From Sphingobacterium sp. BN32 (GTDB taxonomy: Bacteria > Bacteroidota > Bacteroidia > Sphingobacteriales > Sphingobacteriaceae): a stretch of DNA of 64,000 nucleotides. Both the position numbers and the translations under genes were made by a program. The notes under the pieces were generated by a model, which had not been told where the DNA came from, made no database searches, and saw only the letters and a list, made by a program, of their open reading frames with translations. Location: NCBI RefSeq assembly GCF_030503615.1, contig NZ_CP129963.1, positions 1,488,001-1,552,000 of the forward strand, written 5' to 3'. Below, piece by piece: positions 39,894-48,077 of the stretch. Within the stretch, counting starts at the first letter, position 1. Every line of letters begins with the position of its first letter.

Positions 39894-41903
39894 ATGAAAA
39901 CTAAAAATTCATTTTTTGATCCTCGACTGATAAAAGAATCGCTATTGCAAGCCTTGGTCAAGCTTGACCCACGCAGCATGATCAGAAACCCTGTAATGTT
40001 TACTGTAGAAATTGCTACAGCCATTATGGCGGTTGTTTGCCTACTCATCCTTTTTGGAAATCAAGAGCAGGGAAGTTTTGTGTATAACTTCTCTGTGTTC
40101 CTGATCCTACTACTGACTTTATTGTTTGCCAACTTTGCCGAGTCGCTAGCGGAAGCGCGAGGAAAGGCACAGGCAGATAGTTTGCGCAAAACTAGGGAAG
40201 AAACACCCGCTAAACTTGTAGACGGAAGAATCATTAATTCATCGGCTTTAAAAAAAGGCGATCATTTCATCTGCGTTGCTGGAGATATTATCCCGACGGA
40301 TGGCGAAATCACGAAAGGCTTAGCGACGATTGACGAGAGCGCAATTACGGGCGAGTCCGCCCCGGTAATACGAGAGGCAGGTGGCGACCGTAGCTCCGTG
40401 ACGGGAGGAACGAAGGTGCTTTCGGATGAAATTGTAGTCAGCGTAACGGCTGAAGCAGGAGAGAGCTTCCTCGACAAAATGATTGCCCTGGTAGAAGGCG
40501 CAAAACGACAAAAGACACCAAATGAAATAGCGCTGACTATACTATTGGCAGGATTTACCTTAGTGTTTATTCTAGTGGTCGTAACGTTGAGCCCCTTTGC
40601 CCAGTACGCCAATGTAGGAATCAGCATCGCCGCTTTTATTTCTTTGTTTATCTGTTTGGTGCCAACAACGATTGGTGGCTTGCTGTCAGCGATAGGCATA
40701 GCGGGCATGGATAGAGCATTACGCGCAAATGTACTGACCAAATCAGGAAAGGCTGTAGAAACGGCGGGAGATATCGATGTCCTTTTATTAGATAAGACAG
40801 GTACCATCACCATCGGTAATAGAAGGGCAACCCGATTTCAGGAAACCGACGGTATTGCAAAGGAACGACTCGTAAAAGCTGCTGCCTTAAGTTCCAAATT
40901 TGATGAAACGCCCGAAGGTAAATCCATTGTGGAATTGGCGGGTATTAATCTATCAAGCCCATGCAATCAGCAGGAAACAGCCATCCGGTTTACGGCAGAA
41001 ACACGATGCTCCGGAATAGATTTTGGAAGCACTCGTATTCGCAAAGGGGCAACCGATGCGATCAAAAAAATCGTTGAAGATGCCGGAAACACCTTCCCTC
41101 AGGATATTCTAGAGGCTGTAAAAACAATTGCAGCGAATGGCGGTACGCCGCTAGTGGTTATCGAGAATGAACAGGTATTGGGTGTGGTTGAGCTGCAAGA
41201 TATCATCAAGCCAGGAATTCAGGAGCGCTTTGCAAGATTGCGCAAAATGGGCATCAAAACGGTGATGGTGACCGGGGATAACCCACTAACTGCCGCATTC
41301 ATCGCAAAAACAGCAGGCGTGGATGATTTTATTGCTGAAGCTAAACCGGAGGATAAAATGAACTATATCCGAAAGGAACAGCAAGAAGGTAAATTGGTGG
41401 CAATGATGGGCGATGGTACCAACGACGCGCCAGCTTTAGCGCAAGCAGATGTAGGTGTTGCCATGAACAGCGGAACGCAAGCTGCAAAAGAAGCGGGTAA
41501 TATGGTCGATTTGGACAATGACCCCACCAAATTGATTGAAATCGTAGAAATAGGAAAGCAATTACTGATGACCCGTGGCACATTGACCACCTTCAGTATT
41601 GCGAATGACGTTGCTAAGTATTTTGCTATTATTCCAGCACTATTTATCCTGGCAATTCCTGCGCTCGAACCTCTCAACGTGATGCAGCTAAAGAGCCCAG
41701 AGTCGGCGATTCTTTCGGCTGTTATTTTTAACGCGATCCTGATCCCCTTGTTAATTCCATTAGCCTTGAGAGGAGTGCCTTATAAACCCATCGGTGCTTC
41801 TGCACTATTAAGACGTAACATCATTATTTATGGTTTCGGAGGACTTATCGCACCATTTATTGGTATCAAACTAATTGATATGCTCTTATCCTTTATTATT
41901 TAA
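39894..41903 (+). CDS. kdpB: KdpB, catalytic P-type ATPase subunit
   Basis: A 669-residue P-type ATPase that powers K+ uptake. The phosphorylation motif is DKTGT (Asp300). The actuator loop TGES (152-155) includes the serine position whose phosphorylation inhibits the E. coli enzyme. Also present are KGAT nucleotide-binding ([10 protein letters not shown]), the TGDNPLTAA hinge and [24 protein letters not shown]. Seven hydrophobic helices are visible. It sits between kdpA and kdpC in the standard order. Confidence 0.97.
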   Translation: MKTKNSFFDPRLIKESLLQALVKLDPRSMIRNPVMFTVEIATAIMAVVCLLILFGNQEQGSFVYNFSVFLILLLTLLFANFAESLAEARGKAQADSLRKTREETPAKLVDGRIINSSALKKGDHFICVAGDIIPTDGEITKGLATIDESAITGESAPVIREAGGDRSSVTGGTKVLSDEIVVSVTAEAGESFLDKMIALVEGAKRQKTPNEIALTILLAGFTLVFILVVVTLSPFAQYANVGISIAAFISLFICLVPTTIGGLLSAIGIAGMDRALRANVLTKSGKAVETAGDIDVLLLDKTGTITIGNRRATRFQETDGIAKERLVKAAALSSKFDETPEGKSIVELAGINLSSPCNQQETAIRFTAETRCSGIDFGSTRIRKGATDAIKKIVEDAGNTFPQDILEAVKTIAANGGTPLVVIENEQVLGVVELQDIIKPGIQERFARLRKMGIKTVMVTGDNPLTAAFIAKTAGVDDFIAEAKPEDKMNYIRKEQQEGKLVAMMGDGTNDAPALAQADVGVAMNSGTQAAKEAGNMVDLDNDPTKLIEIVEIGKQLLMTRGTLTTFSIANDVAKYFAIIPALFILAIPALEPLNVMQLKSPESAILSAVIFNAILIPLLIPLALRGVPYKPIGASALLRRNIIIYGFGGLIAPFIGIKLIDMLLSFII

Positions 41904-41913
41904 TTCAAGTACT

Positions 41914-42501
41914 ATGAAAACCAACATAACAATAGCAATTAGACTTAGCATCATATGTCTATTTATCTTCGCTGTGCTTTATCCATTTGCGATATGGGCA
42001 CTGGCACAGACCCAAGCTTACAAAGGGAAAGGTAAGATGATTGAGGCAGCGGGCAAGTCTTATTATTATCACATTGGACAAGCCTTTGAGGGCGATCAAT
42101 ATTTTCAATCGCGCCCGTCTGCTGTGGGTTACAATGCGGCAGGCTCTGGAGCTAGCAATAAGGGGCCATCAAACGAAGTCTATTTGAAAGAAGTGGCAGC
42201 ACGCATCGATACATTTCTTATTAACAACCCTACAGTTAAGCGCGAACAAGTTCCTGTTGATCTGGTTACCGCAAGTGGTAGTGGGTTAGATCCACATTGC
42301 TCGCTGCAGGCGGCCTATGTGCAGGCAGCCCGTATCGCAGAATTGCGAGGTTTATCTGTGCAGCAAGTGAATAATCTGATCGCGGATAATAAAGAACCGG
42401 CGCTATGGGGATTATTCGGCCCTGAGAAGATTCATGTTCTAAAGCTTAATCTAGCTTTAGATGATTTGGCTAATCAGTTAGGAGGGAAGCATGGAAATTA
42501 A
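41914..42501 (+). CDS. kdpC: KdpC, K+-transporting ATPase subunit C
   Basis: A 195-residue subunit with one N-terminal transmembrane helix (LSIICLFIFAVLYPFAIWALAQ) and a soluble domain. Family motifs: IGQAFEGDQYFQSRPSAVGYN, ASGSGLDPHCSLQAAYVQAARIA, and LWGLFGPEKIHVLKLNLALD near the end. Start chosen at the ATG at 41914 (MKTNITIAI), 10 bp after the kdpB stop; an upstream frame from 41875 overlaps kdpB and lacks support. Its last 11 bp overlap the next gene. Confidence 0.95.
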   Translation: MKTNITIAIRLSIICLFIFAVLYPFAIWALAQTQAYKGKGKMIEAAGKSYYYHIGQAFEGDQYFQSRPSAVGYNAAGSGASNKGPSNEVYLKEVAARIDTFLINNPTVKREQVPVDLVTASGSGLDPHCSLQAAYVQAARIAELRGLSVQQVNNLIADNKEPALWGLFGPEKIHVLKLNLALDDLANQLGGKHGN

Positions 42502-43570
42502 GGGTTTACTTGCTGGGCTTTGTTGCTTTAGTACCGCATGCCTGTATGCACAAGAGGATAAGGACAGTTTGAAAAGCAAGCTAACATTTAGCGGATACTT
42601 GGAAACATACTATAGCTACGATCCACAAAAGCCGTCAAACCATGAAAAGGCAGCATTCATTTATTCCCATCATCGAAGCAATGAAGTTGCTGTCAACATT
42701 GCGCTGCTGCGGGCGAATTATCAGAGCGAGCGGATCCGAAGCCAAGTAGCGTTTGCAGCAGGATCTTATATGAATGCCAATTATTCCGCAGAGCAAGGAC
42801 TGTATAAACTTATTTATGAGGTCAATGTGGGATATAAGTTAAGCCGGAAGTCTAATTTATGGATCGATGCTGGTATTATGCCTTCGCACATTGGCCCGGA
42901 AAGCGCCATTGGTATAGACAATATCACCTTAACGCGCAGTATAGCCGCCGAGAACTCTCCGTATTTTGAAACGGGAGCAAGATTAAGTTATCAATGCCCG
43001 AATGGAAAGTGGAACATGAGTGTTTTGGCACTGAATGGTTGGCAAAAAATACAGTTGCCTGAATCAAGCACGGGTTTATCCTTTGGCCATCAAGTACAAT
43101 ATAAACCTTCCGACAGAGTATTGTTGAATAGCAGCTCCTATATAGGAAAGGAAGGACCAGACAGCTTACGCATTTTTCATGACTTCTTTGTGCAAGTGGA
43201 TCCAACAGATCGCCTCCGTCTTTTAGGGCTATTTGATTACGCAATACAGCGACGATCTTTAGAAAAGGGTCTTGCGAAGTATTGGACAGCAGGCTTGCAA
43301 GCTCGCTATAAAATATCTGATAAATATAGCTTAAATGCTCGTTTGGAGTATTTTAACGATGCAGATGCCGTTCTTTTTGGACATGTAGCAGGCAACCCAT
43401 CCGAAATTCTTGGCGCTTCCACGGGTTTCGACGTATGCCTGTTCGATGGCTTATACTGGCGAACTGAATTTCGATATCTTCATAGCAACTCCGACATATT
43501 CAGAAGCGAAGCAGATCAATATGATCCCAAAAATAGAAGCTTGACAACAGCATTGACTTGGCGCTTTTAG
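42491..43570 (+). CDS. Outer-membrane porin encoded within the kdp operon
   Basis: A 359-residue exported barrel protein. Signal peptide (LLAGLCCFSTACLYAQE), then strands such as LTFSGYLETYYSYDPQ, EVNVGYKLSRKSNLWIDAGIMPSHIGPE, YSLNARLEYFNDAD and a final SLTTALTWRF. The pattern GYLETYYSYD with ...DAGIMPSHIG resembles the porins annotated in Bacteroidota kdp loci. It starts inside the end of kdpC (11-bp overlap) and precedes kdpD by 12 bp, so it is transcribed with the pump. It probably lets K+ cross the outer membrane when external K+ is scarce. Selectivity cannot be judged. Confidence 0.85.
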   Translation: MEIKGLLAGLCCFSTACLYAQEDKDSLKSKLTFSGYLETYYSYDPQKPSNHEKAAFIYSHHRSNEVAVNIALLRANYQSERIRSQVAFAAGSYMNANYSAEQGLYKLIYEVNVGYKLSRKSNLWIDAGIMPSHIGPESAIGIDNITLTRSIAAENSPYFETGARLSYQCPNGKWNMSVLALNGWQKIQLPESSTGLSFGHQVQYKPSDRVLLNSSSYIGKEGPDSLRIFHDFFVQVDPTDRLRLLGLFDYAIQRRSLEKGLAKYWTAGLQARYKISDKYSLNARLEYFNDADAVLFGHVAGNPSEILGASTGFDVCLFDGLYWRTEFRYLHSNSDIFRSEADQYDPKNRSLTTALTWRF

Positions 43571-43582
43571 TATTTAAATAGG

Positions 43583-44707
43583 ATGGAAGAACAACGCAAA
43601 TCTGCCGAATATTTCCTGGACTTGCTAAAACAAGCCAGGCGGGGAAAGTTTAAGATCTACCTGGGCATGAGTGCCGGTGTGGGGAAGTCCTATCGTATGT
43701 TACAAGAGGCTCATAATTTATTGCGCAATGGCATCTCTGTTAAAATTGGCTATATCGAAACGCATGGTCGTGCGGAAACCGAAGCTTTGATAGGGGGACT
43801 TCCCATTCTTCCGCGCAGGAAGCTTTATTATAAAGGCAACGAGCTGGAAGAAATGGATGTGGATCTGATTTTAAAGCTCAGGCCGGAGGTCGTCGTCGTT
43901 GATGAATTAGCGCATAGCAATATACCAGGAAGCAAAAATGAGAAACGTTGGCAAGACGTCGTCGAACTTTTGGAAGCTGGAATCAATGTTATATCCGCCA
44001 TTAATATCCAACATATCGAAAGTTTACAAGTGGAGCTCTCTGCCTATCTCAAAATGGAGGTGAAGGAACGGGTACCCGATAAGGTTTTTGATATGGCAGA
44101 TGAGTTGCTGTTGATCGATATCAGTGTAGAAGATCTGATCGTTCGCTTAAAAGAAGGCAAGATTTATCACGAGGACAAGATTCAAACCGCATTAAGCAAT
44201 TTCTTTCGGGAAGAGCATTTGGAACTACTTCGGGAATTGGCGGTAAAGGAGGTTGCGAGCCATACAATTAAAAAGCATGAACGTGTTCATATCGATACAA
44301 AAAAGAGACGTTTGGAACGCTTTATGGTCTGTATCGGTACGGATGAGAAGCGGGCTAGGAATCTGATCCGCAAGACGTCGCGACTGGCAAGTTATTACCA
44401 TGCGGAATGGTTCGTTCTATACGTACAGACAGCAAGGGAAAGCAGCAATAAAATCGCGTTGGACAAACAACGTTTTCTAATTAATAATTTTAAATTGGCA
44501 ACGGAATTGGGCGGGCAAGTCATACAAACAGGCGGAAGGGACGTTCCTAGCAAAATAGTCGAACAAGTATTGCAGATGCAGATTACTACATTGTGTATTG
44601 GCAGGCCGCATTGGCCATTTTTTAGAATTTTATGGGCAATGGGTTTATTCCGGAAACTACTCAAGAAATTAGAACCTATTGAAGTCGATTTAATTATACT
44701 TTCATGA
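43583..44707 (+). CDS. kdpD: Truncated KdpD (KdpD domain plus universal-stress domain, no kinase)
   Basis: A 374-residue soluble protein covering only the N-terminal part of enterobacterial KdpD. The Walker A-like motif is YLGMSAGVGKSYRML (~27-40). VVVDELAHSNIPGSKNEKRWQDV carries the Walker B. A USP-like domain follows (~245-370: RFMVCIGTDEKRARNLIRKTSRLA, TLCIGRPHWPFFRILW). There are no transmembrane helices and no histidine kinase domains; those functions appear to be in the next gene, whose ATG overlaps this stop codon by 4 bp. KdpD senses K+ or ionic conditions, so this half may be the sensory module acting on a separate kinase. Confidence 0.92.
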   Translation: MEEQRKSAEYFLDLLKQARRGKFKIYLGMSAGVGKSYRMLQEAHNLLRNGISVKIGYIETHGRAETEALIGGLPILPRRKLYYKGNELEEMDVDLILKLRPEVVVVDELAHSNIPGSKNEKRWQDVVELLEAGINVISAINIQHIESLQVELSAYLKMEVKERVPDKVFDMADELLLIDISVEDLIVRLKEGKIYHEDKIQTALSNFFREEHLELLRELAVKEVASHTIKKHERVHIDTKKRRLERFMVCIGTDEKRARNLIRKTSRLASYYHAEWFVLYVQTARESSNKIALDKQRFLINNFKLATELGGQVIQTGGRDVPSKIVEQVLQMQITTLCIGRPHWPFFRILWAMGLFRKLLKKLEPIEVDLIILS

Positions 44708-46467
44708 AAATCAAAACTAAATTAAATATAGGTATTGGATTAATGTTTCTAATGATCCTGTTGCTTGCTTTTGCGAGCACCTGGTATGTCAGCTCTCTCA
44801 AGAAGGAGGCCGATAATATTTTAGCGGCTAATTATCTATCGGTGGAATATGCGAGGAATATGATTGCTGCGGCAGATCAATATAGTTCGGGCGATACAAC
44901 ATCGCTTAGCGTCTTACGGGCTAATTTAGCCAAACAGCAGAAAAATGTTACCGAACTGAGCGAGAAAGAAATCACCGCAAATTTAGAACTGAAGCTGAAC
45001 AGGCTTTTAGCAGATCCCGGCGAGAATAAACATGGGATGGAATTCAGGGAAGAACTCGTTAACCTCATGAACGTGAACATGGCGGCCATCGTTAAAAAGA
45101 ACGATCATACAAAATTACTGGCTAACGAGGCTTTTTTACTGATATCCGTTTTAGGTGCCATAAGTTTTTTGATCGCTTTTGTGTTGTGGGTCAATTTGCC
45201 TAGCAATATTGCTGACCCCATCAAAAAACTAACCAACAGTATCCGCGAGATTGCTAACCAAAATTATGCACAGCGTCTTTACTTTAAGGGCGACTCCGAA
45301 TTTGTCGACCTGGCAAATTCATTCAATAGTATGGCGGAGCGCCTACAAGAATATTCCAACAGTAAGTTAGATCATATTTTACAAGAAAAGAAGCGAGTTG
45401 AGGCACTGGTAAATAGTATGCACGATCCGGTTATTGGATTAAATGATAAAAACGAAATCCTATTTATCAACGATGAAGCCTTACAAATGATCGGCTTAAG
45501 CAGAGAAGAGGTCAAGGCGAAGTCCCTTCAAGAACTCGCTAATGCGAGCGATCTGATCAAAAAGATTGTTGAAATCCCGATAGGGCAGGATATTGCATCA
45601 AATCATACAGTAGAAAAAAATACCCTCCATATTTTTACCGACAATAAAGAGAGCTATTTTGAAAAGCAGGTATATCCTATCGAAATTGTTCCGACCGGAG
45701 AGCAGGAATTGCAGCATGTTGGAGAGGTGATTATACTTAAGAATATTACCAGTTTTAAAGAGCGGGATGTTGCTAAAACAAATTTCATAGCAACCGTGTC
45801 ACATGAATTGAAGACGCCAATAGCATCGATTCAGATGGGGCTAGAGTTGCTGAATCATCCAAAGACTGGCGAGCTGAGCGAAAATCAACGAAAATTAATG
45901 GAGGGGATTAAAGACGATAGCGAGCGGTTGCTGCGAATTACTTCAGAATTGCTGAATATGTCGCAAGTAGAAACCGGAAACATAAAGTTATTTGCAACGT
46001 GGTGCAATCCTATGCCCGTCATCACTTACGCACTTCAGGCAACACGATTGCAGGCCGAGCAGAAGCATATTGAGCTCGTAACAGAGTTGGATGAAGATCT
46101 CCCGGAGGTATATATTGATGAGGAAAAAACAGCTTGGGTACTTACGAATTTTATTACAAACGCAATTCGATATTCCGCAGAGCACAGTCAGATCATTGTT
46201 TCACTGCTGAAAAAGGATGCTAAATTGGTATTTTCCGTACAAGACCATGGTAAAGGGATTGATAGCAGCTATAAGGATCGCATTTTCGATCGCTATTTTC
46301 AAATACCAGGTTCGATGCGCTCGGGCACAGGTTTGGGACTTTCCATAGCAAAAGACTTTATCGAGAATCAAGGCGGAACCATCGCGGTAGAAAGCAGCGT
46401 TGGGGTTGGAAGTACCTTCTCTTTTAGTATTCCGACCAATAAAAGCCGGCATTATTCAAAATCGTAA
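44704..46467 (+). CDS. HAMP/PAS sensor histidine kinase of the kdp locus
   Basis: A 587-residue kinase: TM1 at ~8-30, a ~105-residue periplasmic loop, TM2 at ~138-160, a HAMP domain (PSNIADPIKKLTNSIREIANQNY, SEFVDLANSFNSMAERL), and a PAS domain at ~235-350. HisKA follows (FIATVSHELKTPIASIQ) with the ATPase domain (TNFITNAIRYS, GTGLGLSIAKDFIENQGG). It is translationally coupled to truncated kdpD (ATGA overlap). Together with the sigma-54 response regulator at 36112 it probably forms the K+-responsive system. Its 3' end overlaps the converging gene at 46452 by 16 bp. Confidence 0.92.
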   Translation: MKIKTKLNIGIGLMFLMILLLAFASTWYVSSLKKEADNILAANYLSVEYARNMIAAADQYSSGDTTSLSVLRANLAKQQKNVTELSEKEITANLELKLNRLLADPGENKHGMEFREELVNLMNVNMAAIVKKNDHTKLLANEAFLLISVLGAISFLIAFVLWVNLPSNIADPIKKLTNSIREIANQNYAQRLYFKGDSEFVDLANSFNSMAERLQEYSNSKLDHILQEKKRVEALVNSMHDPVIGLNDKNEILFINDEALQMIGLSREEVKAKSLQELANASDLIKKIVEIPIGQDIASNHTVEKNTLHIFTDNKESYFEKQVYPIEIVPTGEQELQHVGEVIILKNITSFKERDVAKTNFIATVSHELKTPIASIQMGLELLNHPKTGELSENQRKLMEGIKDDSERLLRITSELLNMSQVETGNIKLFATWCNPMPVITYALQATRLQAEQKHIELVTELDEDLPEVYIDEEKTAWVLTNFITNAIRYSAEHSQIIVSLLKKDAKLVFSVQDHGKGIDSSYKDRIFDRYFQIPGSMRSGTGLGLSIAKDFIENQGGTIAVESSVGVGSTFSFSIPTNKSRHYSKS

Positions 46468-46763
46468 GTCTCGAAATGTGTAACAAACTCTTCGAATTCT
46501 AACAGATATTTTTTGTCTTCGGGATAATAACGTGCGCGCTGAAAATGCTCTCCGGCAAACTCTTGAATGCTACTGGTGGATTCCCATTCCGTCACCGTCA
46601 TAAAATGACAGATATCATGATCAATGCGTCGCAGCACCTTCGCAGAGAGGTTTCCTTTCGTGCTGCGATAGTCTTTCATGCCGGTGCTGGTTAGGTAATT
46701 CAGGTAGATGTCCGCATCCTCTTTCCGCGTTATACCATGCCATATTCTTGTGATTGTCTTCAT
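46452..46763 (-). CDS. Antibiotic-biosynthesis-monooxygenase-like (ABM, dimeric alpha/beta barrel) protein
   Basis: A 103-residue soluble protein with the ferredoxin-like layout of ABM proteins: ITRIWHGITRKEDADIYLNYL, then GNLSAKVLRRIDHDICHFMTVTEWES, then IQEFAGEHFQRARYYPEDKKYLLEF. The start TRIWHGxT is common in uncharacterised Bacteroidota members annotated as antibiotic biosynthesis monooxygenase. Actual oxygenase or heme-degrading activity is not shown by any residue here. It converges with the kdp kinase gene, overlapping by 16 bp. Confidence 0.75.
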   Translation of the reverse strand: MKTITRIWHGITRKEDADIYLNYLTSTGMKDYRSTKGNLSAKVLRRIDHDICHFMTVTEWESTSSIQEFAGEHFQRARYYPEDKKYLLEFEEFVTHFETYDFE

Positions 46764-46910
46764 CTCGTTTATTGTTGGTATAGCCTAATTTACGGAATAT
46801 GCATTAAAAAACTTTTCTTTCTCTGGTTGATTCAAAGGTTTGGACGGGAATGCATCTGAACAGACTTATTTATAAACCATTATCGACCCAATGTTCAACC
46901 GCTCCGGATC

Positions 46911-46954
46911 GGGTTTGAAAGGGTTGATCATTGGGTTTGAAAGGGCTTTGTAAT
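46911..46954. repeat. 22-bp tandem direct repeat with GGGTTTGAAAGGG core
   Basis: GGGTTTGAAAGGG occurs at 46911-46923 and 46933-46945, each followed by TT or CTT, giving a repeat period of 22 bp (about two helical turns). It lies in the spacer upstream of the ABM-like gene and downstream of the AhpD-like gene. Related GGGTTTG repeats are, as I recall, scattered in Sphingobacteriaceae intergenic regions. Confidence 0.45.
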
Positions 46955-46976
46955 GGTTTTGTCTCGAACTTGTCCC

Positions 46977-47417
46977 TTACAATTCTGGTTGCGTGTGGCT
47001 AGTAATCGCAATTCGATTCCAGACATTGATGGTCGCGATCGCTAAGATAATTTGGGCGATATATTTGTCGCTAAAAAGTGATTTTGCAGATTGATAGGTC
47101 TCTTCGGTTAAACCCGCTTCATGTATCTTGGTTACTTCCTCTGTCATGGCTAGGATCGTGCGTTCCTCAGGGGTAAAGACATTCGTTTCGCGCCATGCAT
47201 TTAGTAAGAAGATGCGTTGAGCTGTTTCTCCCTGTGCCATGGCATCCTTCGTGTGCATATTGATACAGAAAGCACAGCCATTGATCTGCGATGCTCGAAT
47301 TTTGATAAGTTCTAGATGTGTTTTGTCTAGATCAGATGCCTGTAGATAGTTTTCTAAGTTTATAACGCGTTTGTAGCCGTTAGGTTCCAGCTCGCCGATG
47401 TTCATTCTTGCTTTCAT
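46977..47417 (-). CDS. Carboxymuconolactone decarboxylase family protein (AhpD-like)
   Basis: A 146-residue AhpD-fold protein with the redox-active motif INGCAFCINMHTKDA (CxxC...H) and the flanking helices KTHLELIKIRASQ and ERTILAMTEEVTKIHEAG. AhpD-like proteins reduce peroxides or shuttle thiol electrons. I start at the ATG at 47417 (MKARMNIGEL); a longer start at 47462 adds an unrelated leader, and the ATG at 47405 is also possible. The Crp/Fnr-type regulator is upstream on the same strand, 62 bp away, so it likely controls this gene. Confidence 0.88.
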   Translation of the reverse strand: MKARMNIGELEPNGYKRVINLENYLQASDLDKTHLELIKIRASQINGCAFCINMHTKDAMAQGETAQRIFLLNAWRETNVFTPEERTILAMTEEVTKIHEAGLTEETYQSAKSLFSDKYIAQIILAIATINVWNRIAITSHTQPEL

Positions 47418-47479
47418 ATTGTTCTTGTTTTTGATATAGCAAAGTTGCAAAGGAAAGAACAAGAAAATCTTAAGCTAGT

Positions 47480-48055
47480 TTAAGAAATCATTTTTTTTCG
47501 AATTTCGCTAAGGTACTCTGGCGTTAAACCTAAATAGGAGGCAATAAGGTATTGCGGTACGCGCTGTACGAACTCAGGGAAATTACTGTTGAATTGGATG
47601 AAGATCTCCTCCTTGGAGTAGAGTTTAAATAATTTGTTTCGGAACTGTGCTGCTGCGAACGCCTTTTGATACATTTCTAGAATATAAATTTGTATAAATG
47701 GCTGTTCTTTAATTAGTAATTGTTCTTTATCTCTACTAATCCTTATTATTATGCTGTTTTCTACCGCCTGTATATAACAATCTGTTTCAGATTTTCCTAG
47801 ATATGCTTTTTGGTCACAGAGCCACCAGGATTCCAGCGCAAATTCGGTCGTGATTTCCTGACCTTTTTCATGTAAGGTGTACATCCGGAGGCAACCTTCA
47901 AGTATAAAATAATTATAAAGCTGTGCCTGTCCCGCTTCTTGAATGTTCTCTTTCTTTTTGAGGGAATGGACTTCAAAATAAGGTTTTATCGCGTCGAATT
48001 GCTCATCGCTGATTTTCTGATATCTTTCAATATGTTGGCGAAAAGAACTTAGCAT
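47480..48055 (-). CDS. Crp/Fnr family transcriptional regulator
   Basis: A 191-residue regulator: an N-terminal cyclic-nucleotide-binding-like beta barrel (EHIQEAGQAQLYNYFILEGCLRMYTLHEKGQEI-type strands, here split around residues 30-75), a long dimer helix, and a C-terminal HTH ending YLIASYLGLTPEYLSEIRKKM. There are no Cys clusters for an iron-sulphur centre. It lies 22 bp before the TonB receptor stop side and upstream of the AhpD-like gene, a common Bacteroidota pairing. Confidence 0.88.
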   Translation of the reverse strand: MLSSFRQHIERYQKISDEQFDAIKPYFEVHSLKKKENIQEAGQAQLYNYFILEGCLRMYTLHEKGQEITTEFALESWWLCDQKAYLGKSETDCYIQAVENSIIIRISRDKEQLLIKEQPFIQIYILEMYQKAFAAAQFRNKLFKLYSKEEIFIQFNSNFPEFVQRVPQYLIASYLGLTPEYLSEIRKKMIS

Positions 48056-48077
48056 TTATCATGGATGATTAGTGCGT

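Noticed and set aside
40262..40813. Antisense frame of 183 codons within kdpB
   Set aside because: The plus strand encodes canonical P-type ATPase motifs; the antisense frame has no recognisable domain.
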